Assembly (NCBI RefSeq): GCF_008015755.1
Contig: NZ_SSGF01000016.1
Span: 1-64,000, forward strand
Length of the DNA: 64,000 nt
Reading direction: 5' to 3'
Source of the DNA: Methylophilus sp.
GTDB taxonomy: Bacteria > Pseudomonadota > Gammaproteobacteria > Burkholderiales > Methylophilaceae
Shown: positions 54,341 to 63,892 of the stretch, one piece after another
How the letters are laid out: every line of letters begins with the position of its first letter
Position numbering within the stretch: the stretch's first letter is position 1
The notes under the pieces: model-generated
What the model saw: the letters and a program-made list of their open reading frames with translations, nothing else
What the model was told of the DNA's origin: nothing
Databases searched by the model: none
Made by a program: the position numbers and the translations under genes

Positions 54341-55207
54341 TTAACCTTTTTTGGACAACGACACCGAGCTAAAGGTCACCGCGCTGATCACCAGCATGGC
54401 CCCGAGCAACTGCGCATGGTTAGGCGGCACATGCTCAAACGCCGCAATCACCATGGTCGTTACCGGCACCAGGTTCATAAAAATCGCCGCTTTTGAGGGC
54501 CCCAGGTTGGAGATGCTAGCATTCCAGAATAGATAAGCCAACACCCCACCGCCTAGCGACATCATCAATAAAGCAGACCCGGCATGGATGGTCGGCATCA
54601 CAACATGATCGCCATGCATGATGGCAGCGATGGTCAACGCCAGCGCGCCTACCGTCATGATGCCCGCCGTGTTGGCAATGCCACTTACCTTGTTTGGCAT
54701 CATTTTTTTAACCAGCACGTTATATAGCGCCCAATTGAGCGAGGCAATCAGGATGTAAACGTCGCCAAGCGCAATCTTCAGTTGCGCACCCGCGCCCAAC
54801 ACCACAATCGCCACACCGGCAATGCCTACCGGGAAAGCGATCCACTGCTGCTTGCTGGGTTTGTCACGCAGAATCACATAGCCCAGCACAGCGGTTAACA
54901 ACGGATTCAAGGCCATAATCAGCGCGCCATTGATGGCAGAAGACGTTTCCATGCCCAGAAAGAAAAACAGGTTAAAGCCAAACACGCCCACCACGCCCAG
55001 CGTCAAATATGCTTTCCAATGCTGGAGAGGCACGGTCTCTCTTCTGGTTTGTGCAATCAACAGCATCACAGCGGCAGCCAGCACGTAGCGGCTGGCACCT
55101 GCCACATAAGGGCCCATTTCAGCAATGACCGGGCGCGCCAGGTTGAAATTGGCGCCCCAGAAAATAGCAGCCATGGTGGCCATCCAATAAGTTTTAAAGT
55201 AATTCAT
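54341..55207 (-). CDS. EamA/DMT-family transporter
   Basis: The 288-residue inner-membrane protein has ten hydrophobic helices in two EamA repeats, beginning WMATMAAIFWGANFNLARPVIAEMGPYVAG and later LGGGVLAYLFWNASISNLGPSKAAIFMNLVPV. These are typical of RhaT/YdcZ-type exporters of metabolites or amino acids. It is convergent with umuC; the stops are 13 bases apart. The substrate is unknown. Confidence 0.88.
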   Translation of the reverse strand: MNYFKTYWMATMAAIFWGANFNLARPVIAEMGPYVAGASRYVLAAAVMLLIAQTRRETVPLQHWKAYLTLGVVGVFGFNLFFFLGMETSSAINGALIMALNPLLTAVLGYVILRDKPSKQQWIAFPVGIAGVAIVVLGAGAQLKIALGDVYILIASLNWALYNVLVKKMMPNKVSGIANTAGIMTVGALALTIAAIMHGDHVVMPTIHAGSALLMMSLGGGVLAYLFWNASISNLGPSKAAIFMNLVPVTTMVIAAFEHVPPNHAQLLGAMLVISAVTFSSVSLSKKG

Positions 55208-55385
55208 TGGGGTTCTCTATGACTGCTCAATATAGTCAGTCAATCTCTCTCAAGTAACATCAGCAGGCGTTATAGCCTGCGCGTACGGCAGCCGTCAATT
55301 CTTTTGGCACTTAAACAGGCGATGACGTGCACGCTGCGTACGCTTGCGTTGGCACACGCAACCATGCACTTACAAACACTGATAA

Positions 55386-56072
55386 TTACCCTTGTGTCTG
55401 CAACAACTGGATCAGCGCCGTTGCCGCCAAAGCCGATGAGGCTGGATTTTGGCCGGTAATCAACAAGCCATCTTCAACCACATACGGCTGCCAATCAGGC
55501 CCTTTTGAATAGTGCCCACCATGATTCACCAGCATATCTTCGACCAAAAAAGGCACCACATTGGTCAACTCAACCGCCGCTTCTTCAGTATTAGTGAAGC
55601 CAGTGACTTTTTTGCCCGCCACTAACGGGCGGCCATCTGGCTGTGTGACATGACGCAAAACCCCTGGCGCATGACAGACCAGCGCAACGGGTTTGCCTGC
55701 CTGCAATGTCGACTCGATCAAGGTCATGGAGTGTTTATCCTCTGCCAGATCCCACAACGGACCATGGCCACCTGGGTAAAAGACCGCATCAAACGGCTCA
55801 TGTGACACCGTGTGTAATGGCACGGTGTTTGCCAAGGCTTTGCCTGCCTCTGCATCGGCTTCAAAGCGTTTGGTGTCTGCGGTTTGAAAAGCAGGGTCAT
55901 TACTTTTCGGATCCAGTGGCGGCTGCCCGCCTAGAGGTGACGCCAGTGTTAACTGCGCACCGGCAGCCTTAAACGCGTAATAAGGTGCCGCCAGCTCTTC
56001 CAGCCAAAAACCGGTTTTGAGGCCAGTGTTGCCCAAGGTGTCATGCGAGGTCAGTACTATCAGAATATTCAT
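55386..56072 (-). CDS. DJ-1/PfpI-type glutamine-amidotransferase-fold protein
   Basis: The 228-residue protein has the GATase1 fold of the Hsp31 type: GFWLEELAAPYYAFKAAGAQLTLASPLGG near the start, FYPGGHGPLWDL and the nucleophile elbow ALVCHAPGVL. Family members are glyoxalase III-like or protein deglycase/chaperone enzymes. The conserved Glu and Cys fit that group. It is divergent from a LysR-type regulator 110 bases away, its likely controller. The protein may detoxify aldehydes arising from methanol metabolism. Confidence 0.87.
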   Translation of the reverse strand: MNILIVLTSHDTLGNTGLKTGFWLEELAAPYYAFKAAGAQLTLASPLGGQPPLDPKSNDPAFQTADTKRFEADAEAGKALANTVPLHTVSHEPFDAVFYPGGHGPLWDLAEDKHSMTLIESTLQAGKPVALVCHAPGVLRHVTQPDGRPLVAGKKVTGFTNTEEAAVELTNVVPFLVEDMLVNHGGHYSKGPDWQPYVVEDGLLITGQNPASSALAATALIQLLQTQG

Positions 56073-56182
56073 TTCAACGCTCCTTTAGAATTAAGTGATT
56101 TGGTGTAGCCATCATGAACGCTTTGATTCCATTTTTTAAATTTATTATGTATATTTAAGATATTTTCAATATGAATAACTAA

Positions 56183-57079
56183 ATGCGTTACGACCTGAAT
56201 CTGCTAAGAGTATTTATTGCGCTGATGGAAGAGCGCAGCGTGACGCGCGCGGCCGACCGTCTTGGCATTACACAGCCAGCGCTGTCAAATGCATTGAACC
56301 GATTGCGGGAGAGTCTGCAAGACCCGCTGTTTATTCGTGAGCGTTATGGGATGCAACCGACACAAAAGGCGGAGGCATTAGCGCCGGTGATTATGGGCGC
56401 GATCGGCCAACTGGACGAAATCGTGCTGGAGCAGCAGGCCTTTGACCCGACCCATGCCAACCTGCTGTTTACCATTGCCCCCAATAGTTATGTCGAATAT
56501 GTGCTGATTCCGGCGGTGGTTGCAAAACTGCGGCTATTGGCACCAGGCATCAAGCTGCGCATTATTCCTTATGGTAACGACCTGGCTGAAACCGGCGTTA
56601 GCGCTGGTAGCACCGCGCTGGTCATGGGGCGCTTTGTCGACCCGCCGGATAACCTGATTGTGCAGCACCTGATGGATGACAGGCTGGCGTGTGTGGTGCG
56701 CGCCGATCATCCAACCATCGGTGATGAGATCAGCAAAGCACAATATGAGCAGCTAAAACATGTGAATGTATTGCCGCCCGGCCGTATGCGCGCCGGGCTG
56801 TTTCAGGCGCTGGACCGACAGGGGTTAAAACGTGAAGTGGCGGTGTCGGTGACGCATTTTCTCTCGGTGCCAGAGGTGATTGCCGTCACCGATTATTGCA
56901 CCACGCTGCCGATTCAGATTTGTCGCCGCCTGGCCAATGATGCACGCTTAAAAATCCTGCCCACCCCAGTCGACCTCGGCACGTTTCCCGTGGATATGGC
57001 CTGGCATGTCAGATACCGGCATGACCCGGCGCACCGCTGGCTACGCGCATTAATTGAAGAAGTGGCGCGTACGCTCTAG
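56183..57079 (+). CDS. LysR-type transcriptional regulator
   Basis: The 298-residue protein has an N-terminal HTH (LNLLRVFIALMEERSVTRAADRLGITQPALSNALNRLRE) and an effector domain typical of the NodD/NahR branch, with SYVEYVLIPAVVAKL and VHLLPPGRMRAG-like residues. It is divergent from the DJ-1/PfpI gene and probably controls it. The ligand is unknown; a small carbonyl compound would be plausible. Confidence 0.9.
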   Translation: MRYDLNLLRVFIALMEERSVTRAADRLGITQPALSNALNRLRESLQDPLFIRERYGMQPTQKAEALAPVIMGAIGQLDEIVLEQQAFDPTHANLLFTIAPNSYVEYVLIPAVVAKLRLLAPGIKLRIIPYGNDLAETGVSAGSTALVMGRFVDPPDNLIVQHLMDDRLACVVRADHPTIGDEISKAQYEQLKHVNVLPPGRMRAGLFQALDRQGLKREVAVSVTHFLSVPEVIAVTDYCTTLPIQICRRLANDARLKILPTPVDLGTFPVDMAWHVRYRHDPAHRWLRALIEEVARTL

Positions 57080-57097
57080 ACAATATCCAGGCAGGCC

Positions 57098-57736
57098 CTA
57101 GCCAGCATCAATCAAGCCATGCTTCATCGCCAGCCGCACCATTTCCACCGGGCTGTTGACCGATAACTTCTGCTTGATCAGCGTGTAATAATTAGCCACC
57201 GTTTTCTGGCTAATTTTGAGCATGTCAGCGACCTCTTCCACGCGCTTGCCTTCAGCCAGCAGCCTAAACACCTCAAACTCGCGTGAGGTGAGTTGCTGCA
57301 AGGGATTGCTTTCGCCAATCAAGGTTTGCAAAGCCACTTTTTGTGCCACATCCTGACTTAAAAAGGTGCGGCCTTTAGACACATCCAACACCGCTTGCAC
57401 CAAATCCTCTGCCACACCAGTTTTAGTCACATAGCCTTTGACGCCGGTTTTAAGTGCTTGCGCCGCAAACGACACCGCCTCATGCATGGAGAAAATCACG
57501 ATTCTGGCTTGCGGATAGCGTTGCAAAATGCGTTTGGCGGCCTCCAGCCCCCCCATGCCAGGCATGGAAATATCCATCAGCATTACATCGGGCAATATTT
57601 CGCCATAAACCTGATAAGCCGCTTCACCAGTATCGGCCTCGGCCACGATTTCAATCGATTTATGGCTCTCTAGCAGGCGACGTAACCCTGAACGCACCAC
57701 GGTGTGATCATCCACCAACACTACTTTGACTGTCAT
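57098..57736 (-). CDS. NarL/FixJ-family response regulator
   Basis: The 212-residue regulator has D9-D10, phosphorylated D55 (MDISMPGMGG), S83 and K105, and a LuxR-type HTH (LTSREFEVFRLLAEGKRVEEVADMLKISQKTVANYYTLIKQKL). Its start overlaps the kinase stop by four bases, so it is cotranslated with the kinase. Its targets are probably the neighbouring propeller and mxa-type genes, as NarL-type regulators often control PQQ-dependent oxidation genes; this is inferred from position. Confidence 0.92.
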   Translation of the reverse strand: MTVKVVLVDDHTVVRSGLRRLLESHKSIEIVAEADTGEAAYQVYGEILPDVMLMDISMPGMGGLEAAKRILQRYPQARIVIFSMHEAVSFAAQALKTGVKGYVTKTGVAEDLVQAVLDVSKGRTFLSQDVAQKVALQTLIGESNPLQQLTSREFEVFRLLAEGKRVEEVADMLKISQKTVANYYTLIKQKLSVNSPVEMVRLAMKHGLIDAG

Positions 57737-59112
57737 GTCACTGCTTCCTGAAATGCTTCTGTTGTATGAAAACGAACCTCAATGCGGGTGCCCTGTCCGG
57801 GCGCGCTGATAATATTCATATTGCCCATTAAACCTTCCACGCGCTCTTGCATACCCGCCAGGCCATAACCACGGCTTTGCACACTGGTATCAAAGCCGCG
57901 CCCGTCATCCTCTATCATCAAATACAGGCCTTGCGCGTCTTCCGTCACCTCTATGGTCACGCGAGTAGCCGCCGCATGCTTGCTGATATTGGTCAGGCAC
58001 TCCTGCAAAATCCGGTAGACCGTCACCGAGATGGCTTCATCGGGTTGCGCCAGATGGTTGGAAATGGCATTGACCACCATGATGCCGCGATGACGGTCGC
58101 GCCAGTGATGAATCAGCTCGGCCAGTGCGAGGCTTAGCCCTAACTCATCCAGTACGCGCGGGCGCAGACGTGCCAGAATATCCTGAATCGTCACCATCAT
58201 CTGCCGCGTAATCTGCGCAATCGCCTGCGCGCTTTCACGCGCCACACTGAGTTTTTTCGCCGCCACCAGCGCACTCGCATCCACATGCACCGCCGTCAGA
58301 TACTGGCCAATTTCATCATGCAGGTCACGCGCCAGTTTTTTACGCTCTTCTTCTTGCAAATGAATAATCTGCTGCGTTAAACGGTGGTTGTTGCGTATGC
58401 TTTGCTCCAGCGTACTGGCCATGCTGTTAAATTTGTCGCTGATTTCACTCAGTTCAATTTGCTCAAATCCGGGCAGACGGCTTTGATATTCCCCACGCTC
58501 AATCTGGTTCAGACCATGAATAATCTGCTTCACCGGCTTAAAGGTCGCGCGCACCGTCCAATACACAAACAGCAACACGCTGAGGCCAAACAAGCCAACA
58601 ATCGCCAGCAAGCCAGAGGTGTCATCCCAGATTTCGCGCAACTCAAAACTGGGGTCAGGCGTAATCACCAGCTCGCCAATAAAGCGCCCGTTGAGGATAA
58701 TATTTTTGCGTTTGGGTTCATTGAGCACACTGGAAATATCCAGCAGGCGCACAAACCATGTCGGCGGGTCTTCGCCTGCATGCGCCATGCGCGTGGTGCG
58801 GTTAGACTCGCGCAACCGGCCATTCATATCAAAAAAATCCACCTTCAAGTGGCGGATATTGGTTAACTCATCCAGCCGAAAAATATTGGTTTGGCCGTCT
58901 TCTTGATGATTTAACCAGCCAAAATCCGTCATGTAATGCGCGATTTCGGCATCCAGCAAATGCATGACCAGATTGGTACTGGAATCCACCTCGGCCAACA
59001 CGTCTTCACGTGCGTTTTTCACCACCGACACCGCCCAGGTCAGTAACAACCCAAGCAATAACAAGGTGATGATCAGATTGAGTTTGAACTGAAGACTGAG
59101 AGATTTCATCAT
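57733..59112 (-). CDS. NarX-type sensor histidine kinase
   Basis: The 459-residue protein has a first helix near residues 10-30, a periplasmic domain of about 130 residues (ITPDPSFELREIWDD before the second helix) and a HAMP segment. HLQEEERKKLARDLHDEIGQYLTAV carries the phosphorylated His, and the ATPase domain has LQECLTNISKHA and EDDGRGFDTSVQ. The periplasmic domain should sense an exported signal. It belongs to the pair with the regulator at 57,098 and resembles MxaY/MxbD-type kinases of methylotrophs in context, though not provably. Confidence 0.9.
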   Translation of the reverse strand: MMKSLSLQFKLNLIITLLLLGLLLTWAVSVVKNAREDVLAEVDSSTNLVMHLLDAEIAHYMTDFGWLNHQEDGQTNIFRLDELTNIRHLKVDFFDMNGRLRESNRTTRMAHAGEDPPTWFVRLLDISSVLNEPKRKNIILNGRFIGELVITPDPSFELREIWDDTSGLLAIVGLFGLSVLLFVYWTVRATFKPVKQIIHGLNQIERGEYQSRLPGFEQIELSEISDKFNSMASTLEQSIRNNHRLTQQIIHLQEEERKKLARDLHDEIGQYLTAVHVDASALVAAKKLSVARESAQAIAQITRQMMVTIQDILARLRPRVLDELGLSLALAELIHHWRDRHRGIMVVNAISNHLAQPDEAISVTVYRILQECLTNISKHAAATRVTIEVTEDAQGLYLMIEDDGRGFDTSVQSRGYGLAGMQERVEGLMGNMNIISAPGQGTRIEVRFHTTEAFQEAVT

Positions 59113-59236
59113 GCTGTGGGGATTTTAAAGTCGATTGGCCAAAAACTGTCGGGAATTTTTCCCGATTCACCTCCCTGCTCCGCAGGGACCCCACATTATA
59201 GGCGGACTACTTCTAAGTGACGTCGTCAGCGGCCGA

Positions 59237-60199
59237 CTAGCGAATGACTACCCCCCAAGGCAAGCTGCCAACGGCGATATCTTTGAGTGTTGTATTGGTC
59301 TGCGTATCAATCACCGACACGCTATTGCTGCGGCCATTGGCGACATAGAGTTTTTTGCCATCTGGCGTCAGTGCCATGTTCCAGGGGCGCTGGCCGACAG
59401 CAACTGTTGCAATCACCTGGCGGCTGACCGTGTCGATGACGCTGATATTGTGGTCGCCGCCATTACTCACATAAATGCGGCTGCCATCAGCATTCACTTT
59501 GACACCATTAGAACGCAAGCCGACCTTGATATTGGCCTGCACTTTCCAATCGGCGGTGGAGACAATTTCAAGCACACTGGCGGCTTCGTTGGCGACGTAG
59601 GCCCATTTGCCATCCGGGCTAAAACCGATGCCGCGCGGGTGTTTGGTTGCTGCGATCAGATGCGCAGACTTGCGCGTATTCAGATCAATGACATCCACAT
59701 CATTGCTTTCTTCATTGCTGGCCAATAACCATTGCTGGTCGGGCGAAAACACACAATGCTCGGGGTTTCTGCCCTGGGTGTTGACGGTGTATTTAACTTT
59801 GTTGGTCTGTAAATCCACCAGCGCGACGGCGTTCTCTTCTTCCAGACAGGCGGCCAGCCATTTACCATCCGGTGAAATATCGATACCCTCGGGTTCGTCG
59901 CCGACCTTGATCAAAGCGACTTGCTTGCCTTGCTGGGTATCGATCACGGCCACGGCATTTTTATCACGCACCACCACATACAGCTTTTGATTGCTTGGGT
60001 GTATGGCTGCCGCCTGAATTTTTTTACCTAACCTACCCTTGGCTGGCAGGCGGTTGACGACGGCATCGGTCGCCGTATCAATGACGGAGACTGTGCCATC
60101 TTTTTCGTTGGGCACATACGCGTAAGGTTGGGAATAAGCAGAGAAAGAGGTCGCGGCCAACGCGACGGCGAAAAGCAGCGGTTGCAGGGTGTGTTGCAT
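59237..60199 (-). CDS. Exported YVTN beta-propeller protein (first)
   Basis: The 320-residue precursor starts at ATG 60,199 after AAAGGAC. It has a signal peptide ending SAYS and seven or so YVTN-type blades (AYVPNEKDGTVSVIDTATD, LYVVVRDKNAVAVID, IYVSNGGDHNISVID, LYVANGRSNSVSVID). Such proteins occur beside PQQ-dependent alcohol dehydrogenase genes in other bacteria and are thought to be periplasmic scaffolds or sensors. A second similar gene lies next to it. The role is not known. Confidence 0.87.
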   Translation of the reverse strand: MQHTLQPLLFAVALAATSFSAYSQPYAYVPNEKDGTVSVIDTATDAVVNRLPAKGRLGKKIQAAAIHPSNQKLYVVVRDKNAVAVIDTQQGKQVALIKVGDEPEGIDISPDGKWLAACLEEENAVALVDLQTNKVKYTVNTQGRNPEHCVFSPDQQWLLASNEESNDVDVIDLNTRKSAHLIAATKHPRGIGFSPDGKWAYVANEAASVLEIVSTADWKVQANIKVGLRSNGVKVNADGSRIYVSNGGDHNISVIDTVSRQVIATVAVGQRPWNMALTPDGKKLYVANGRSNSVSVIDTQTNTTLKDIAVGSLPWGVVIR

Positions 60200-60381
60200 A
60201 GAGTGTCCTTTAAAAAAATCGACCAGTTGCTGCAACAACTGGCCCGAACATGGAGATATACTTTATGCAAATCAATTAAAATCAGCAATTTAAATTGACA
60301 GTTGCATCTTAAAACATCAAACGGCCACCGCCATAGTGGCAGCCTTCCTGATTTTGTTAGGATAAATTCCCGACGCGGCCA

Positions 60382-61386
60382 TCATGGCAAGCGCGAGCCG
60401 ATAAATTGACCAAACGCGCGCGGTTGTGCACCAACGGCAATGGTTTTTTTCAGCACCAGACGCTCACTGTCAATCACCGCAATCACGTTTTCCATCCAGC
60501 TCGCCACTAACACTTGCTCGTGCTCCGCATCAAAAGCAATGCCTTCCGGCGTGCCCGGCACCCGAATCTTGCGTATGGTTTGGCGCGTCGCGAGGTCAAT
60601 CACACTCACGCTATCGTCGCCGGTGTTGGTCACAAACAGGCGCTGCCCACGCGGGTCTACCGCCACGCAATATGGGTGCTCGCCCACTGCAAGTGTCGCC
60701 ACCACCTGATGGCTGCGCGTCTCAATCACGCTGACCGTATTTGCGTACACATTGACCACAAAGAGCTGCTGGCCATCGGCACTTAAATACAAGCCAAACG
60801 GATGCTGACCCACCTTGATGCGCAAGCGCTCTTTGTTGATACGGGTATCAATCACACTCACATCATTGCTGTCGCGGTTGGCAACATACAAGGTGCTGCC
60901 ATCCAGACCCAGCTGCAAGCCGCCCGGCGCTTGCCCGACCTGTATGTTGGCTAACACTTGCCCACTATCGGCAGCCAGCACCAGCAAATGATCGTGATAC
61001 CAGTCAGCCACGTATAGATGCTGACCGGTATGACTCACGGCAAGGCCCACAGGGGCGATCGGTAACGCCATGGTGCGCATCACCTGCTGGCTGGACATCT
61101 CAATCACAGACAGCGAACGGCCTTCAACATTACTCACATACACCTTGTGCTGATGATGATCGACAGCCACGCCGACCGGCGCCTTGCCGACGGCCACAGT
61201 ACTCAGCACTGTGTGCTGCTGCAGATCGACGACCGATACCGTATGCTCACCCTGGTTAGTGATATAAGCGAATTCTGCGGCCTGCACACATATGGCAACA
61301 CTCAACCACCCTAAGGCCGACGCCATCTTTAACAGCCTCAAAACGGCACTCCACTCCTGGCTTTTGCTTTTTAAGCGATGACTCAC
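60382..61386 (-). CDS. Exported YVTN beta-propeller protein (second)
   Basis: The 334-residue protein has blades AYITNQGEHTVSVVD, VYVSNVEGRSLSVIEM, LYVANRDSNDVSVIDTR and LFVTNTGDDSVSVIDL. The start is GTG 61,386, which gives a signal peptide with a basic n-region; ATG 61,326 would leave a short, uncharged one. It is similar to the downstream gene, so the two arose by duplication. The periplasm is the likely location. The function is unknown; proximity to mxaD and mxaL suggests a role with the methanol dehydrogenase system. Confidence 0.85.
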   Translation of the reverse strand: MSHRLKSKSQEWSAVLRLLKMASALGWLSVAICVQAAEFAYITNQGEHTVSVVDLQQHTVLSTVAVGKAPVGVAVDHHQHKVYVSNVEGRSLSVIEMSSQQVMRTMALPIAPVGLAVSHTGQHLYVADWYHDHLLVLAADSGQVLANIQVGQAPGGLQLGLDGSTLYVANRDSNDVSVIDTRINKERLRIKVGQHPFGLYLSADGQQLFVVNVYANTVSVIETRSHQVVATLAVGEHPYCVAVDPRGQRLFVTNTGDDSVSVIDLATRQTIRKIRVPGTPEGIAFDAEHEQVLVASWMENVIAVIDSERLVLKKTIAVGAQPRAFGQFIGSRLP

Positions 61387-61492
61387 TATAGGGAATTATC
61401 TGTCTGGCGGCGTGAGACAGTCTCCTGCAACCAGCAGGGATTTTTTCACGCTGACGTGGGATAGGCTAAGACGCTTGAGTCAGGCCTTGCCA

Positions 61493-61876
61493 TCAGGTTG
61501 CAGCGGTGGTTTTTTGCGAGAAATGGGCATTGATGGCTGACATATCCAAGGCTTGCCACATGCGCAGATGATGCTGTAGCTCGTGCGCCAGCATGGCACC
61601 GCGCATCATATCTACCACCACCCGTTCACGTATCACCATCAGCGCGGGCACTTGCGTTACCTGAAAGTTGGCGGCTAACTCTGTTGCCACATCGACATCG
61701 GCGGTGGCAAAAGCAATGGCAGGCGTTTGCGCCGCAACGTCGGCAAACACGGGCGCAAATGTCTGGCAGGGGTCACACCATTGCGCGGTGAACAACACCA
61801 CCAAAAAGTCATGGCCAGCCACCTGCTGATTAAACGCCGCCTGGCTGTCAATGGAATAGAGATTGTTTGTCTTCAT
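61493..61876 (-). CDS. Thioredoxin-like protein with CDPC active site
   Basis: The 127-residue protein has FLVVLFTAQWCDPCQTFAPVFAD (Cys 34, Cys 37) and VPALMVIRERVVVDMMRGAM. The site CDPC is not the CGPC of housekeeping thioredoxin, so redox potential and partners probably differ. There is no signal peptide, so it acts in the cytoplasm. Its start overlaps the stop of the next gene upstream by four bases, placing it in the mxa-type operon. Confidence 0.88.
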   Translation of the reverse strand: MKTNNLYSIDSQAAFNQQVAGHDFLVVLFTAQWCDPCQTFAPVFADVAAQTPAIAFATADVDVATELAANFQVTQVPALMVIRERVVVDMMRGAMLAHELQHHLRMWQALDMSAINAHFSQKTTAAT

Positions 61877-62253
61877 GGCACATCCTTAGAGGGGTTGCCT
61901 GCCTGCGGCAGGCGTTTAATCACGCCCAGTGTCCAGTGTTGCGGCCCGGCAATACTCTGCGAGCAGCCTAGCTCAGCCACGGGCGCCTGCGCGTTAAGCA
62001 CATGGCGGGTATGGTCTGCGGTTTGCACTTGCATAAACCAGCGGTCTACCCACACCTCAACATCACCGACCTGGTCCGTCATGGCCGCTGCGGTCAGTTG
62101 CAGCGAAATCAGTTGGCCGCCATGGGCGAGGCACAAGCTATCGTCAGTTTCGCTCAACGTGACCCAGTCAGCCTCCGTGGCAGCAATCGCCGTGTGGCAA
62201 ACACACAGCAGCCAGAAGCTGGCTGCTAATCTCGCCAGATACGTTAGGCGCAC
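61873..62253 (-). CDS. Small exported protein of unknown function in the mxa-type operon
   Basis: The 126-residue precursor has a signal peptide (LAASFWLLCVCHTAIA) and a mature part with two cysteines (SLCLAHGG and LGCSQS) that could form a disulfide. VGDVEVWVDRWFMQVQTADHTRHVLNAQ resembles nothing I know. It overlaps mxaD upstream (10 bases) and the thioredoxin downstream (4 bases), so it is tightly coupled. By position it could correspond to MxaE or similar accessory proteins, but sequence does not prove it. Confidence 0.75.
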   Translation of the reverse strand: MRLTYLARLAASFWLLCVCHTAIAATEADWVTLSETDDSLCLAHGGQLISLQLTAAAMTDQVGDVEVWVDRWFMQVQTADHTRHVLNAQAPVAELGCSQSIAGPQHWTLGVIKRLPQAGNPSKDVP

Positions 62254-62840
62254 AAGGTTGACCCGATGCGTTTAAACAAAGGGCGTACACTGGCACAGAC
62301 TTTTTTGCGCCAGCCGCTTTGATTGGCCGCGGCGTTCTGGCGGCCCTCTTTCAAGCCCTGCAAGCCCTCTTTCACAAAACTATCTACGGCAGTTTTGGCC
62401 GACTCATCATCTTGCCCCGCTGGCGGTTCATTGCCGGTAAATGCGCGGTAATAACGGGCTGTCCACACCACTTTGGCGTTGCTACCATCAGCCAAAACCT
62501 TGATCTTGCCGTTGAGTGAACTCACTGGCAGCGCTTCGAGGTCAATGTCGCCAGACAAGCGGTAAGCCACCGTCATGTCTGCGGCAGACACTTCGTCGAT
62601 CTCTTGTAGCAACTGCTTGCCATTGTTGAGGGTGATTTTTTGCTGCTTGTCGCCCACAGCCTCACAGGCGGTGACTTGTGGGTGCCATTGCGCCAAGGCA
62701 CAGGGCGCGCTAATACGCTGCCAAACGGCTTCAGCCGTAGCATTCACCGCGATGGACTCATCTGTTTTTTGCGGGGTAGGCCCATGCGCCCACACGTTCG
62801 CGCTCAACAGCATTGTTATCCCCAATAAAGACCACTTCAT
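62244..62840 (-). CDS. mxaD: MxaD-like periplasmic SRPBCC protein
   Basis: MxaD promotes the interaction of methanol dehydrogenase with cytochrome cL. The 198-residue precursor has a signal peptide ending NVWA followed by HGPTPQKTDESIAVNATAEAVW, the start of mature MxaD-type proteins, then an SRPBCC fold (ALAQWHPQVTACEAVGD, VSSLNGKIKVL). A C-terminal Lys/Arg-rich extension of about 30 residues is beyond the usual fold. It follows mxaL, as in the Methylobacterium mxa cluster. Confidence 0.82.
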   Translation of the reverse strand: MKWSLLGITMLLSANVWAHGPTPQKTDESIAVNATAEAVWQRISAPCALAQWHPQVTACEAVGDKQQKITLNNGKQLLQEIDEVSAADMTVAYRLSGDIDLEALPVSSLNGKIKVLADGSNAKVVWTARYYRAFTGNEPPAGQDDESAKTAVDSFVKEGLQGLKEGRQNAAANQSGWRKKVCASVRPLFKRIGSTLCA

Positions 62841-62887
62841 GTTTACTCCTTGTTAATAAAATCGATAGTACGCAGATGCCTACACAA

Positions 62888-63892
62888 TTAGCGTCGCCAG
62901 TAGCGGCTTAAACGCGTGAACCAGGGACTGTGCAGATATGTCAGCAGCACAAACAACAGCCATAAGCCGCTTGCCAGCATCGCCAGGCATGGCCGCAAGT
63001 CGGTGTCTGCCCAGCGCCAGGCCGTCATCCCTAGGCTGGTTGCCCAGTCAGCGGCTTGCCCGCTGTGCGCAAGCCGCACCGCATGCAAGCCGGTTTCGGT
63101 CGCCAGGCGTTGCAGATTACCCGCATCCAGCGCAGATAAATGCGCGTTACTCAGCAAAGCATTGCCCGGTCCATGGCCGCCATTACGGTCATGCTGCCCC
63201 TGCTCCATGGCCAGCACCGACAAGGTTTCGGCCATGCCAAAATTGCCAAAGCGCTGCACTTCTTCTTGCTCCCAATAGCCTGCCACGGCATTTCTTTCAT
63301 CGAGTTTGGGAATCTGGCTGGGGCTCAGCTGCCCCATCCCCACCAGATAACCTTGTACCTGGCCAGGCTGGCCTGCAAACTTGGGCATATAAGTAGGGTT
63401 GGCGGGCGGCGCTTGCTGCGCATCGGTAAAAAACATCACGCGCATCTGCTTACCCAGCGCGGGCGTTTGTTCCAGGGCGTTATATAGGCCATGCGCAATA
63501 AACGAATCGGCCGCCCAAGCCATACGCCAATCCATGTTGGCGACGGTTTGGTCCAGGGCCGCAAAATGGCTGCACACTTCGACCGGCTTGACCACGTTGA
63601 CGGTATTGCGCTCGGTAAACAAACCCAAGGCCACGCGTGAGCCACATGGCAATGCCGACAATGCCTGGCGTATGCTTTGTTTGGCCATGTGCAAACGGCT
63701 GAGGCTATTAGCTGCCGTCGGATAATCCTGCACATTCATACTTTGCGTAATATCAACCACAAAATACCAGTCATAAACACGGTTAGGCAGCGACCAATGT
63801 GGGCGAAACAGGGCGACAGTGAGCAATACACAGACCAGCCACAAACTGCGCCTGCGCCAGACCTGCGCAGTATTCAAACGCCAAGCTTGCAT
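62888..63892 (-). CDS. mxaL: MxaL-like von Willebrand A membrane protein
   Basis: MxaL is needed to make active calcium-loaded methanol dehydrogenase. The 334-residue protein has a helix near residues 17-30, a vWA domain with MIDAS D47-I-T49-Q-S51 (VVDITQSMN), and a second helix near 315. RMAWAADSFIAHGLYNAL, MRVMFFTDAQQAPP and AVAGYWEQEEVQRFG are typical MxaL stretches. The start overlaps the upstream stop through TGATG. It is preceded by the cut gene and followed by mxaD. Confidence 0.88.
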   Translation of the reverse strand: MQAWRLNTAQVWRRRSLWLVCVLLTVALFRPHWSLPNRVYDWYFVVDITQSMNVQDYPTAANSLSRLHMAKQSIRQALSALPCGSRVALGLFTERNTVNVVKPVEVCSHFAALDQTVANMDWRMAWAADSFIAHGLYNALEQTPALGKQMRVMFFTDAQQAPPANPTYMPKFAGQPGQVQGYLVGMGQLSPSQIPKLDERNAVAGYWEQEEVQRFGNFGMAETLSVLAMEQGQHDRNGGHGPGNALLSNAHLSALDAGNLQRLATETGLHAVRLAHSGQAADWATSLGMTAWRWADTDLRPCLAMLASGLWLLFVLLTYLHSPWFTRLSRYWRR

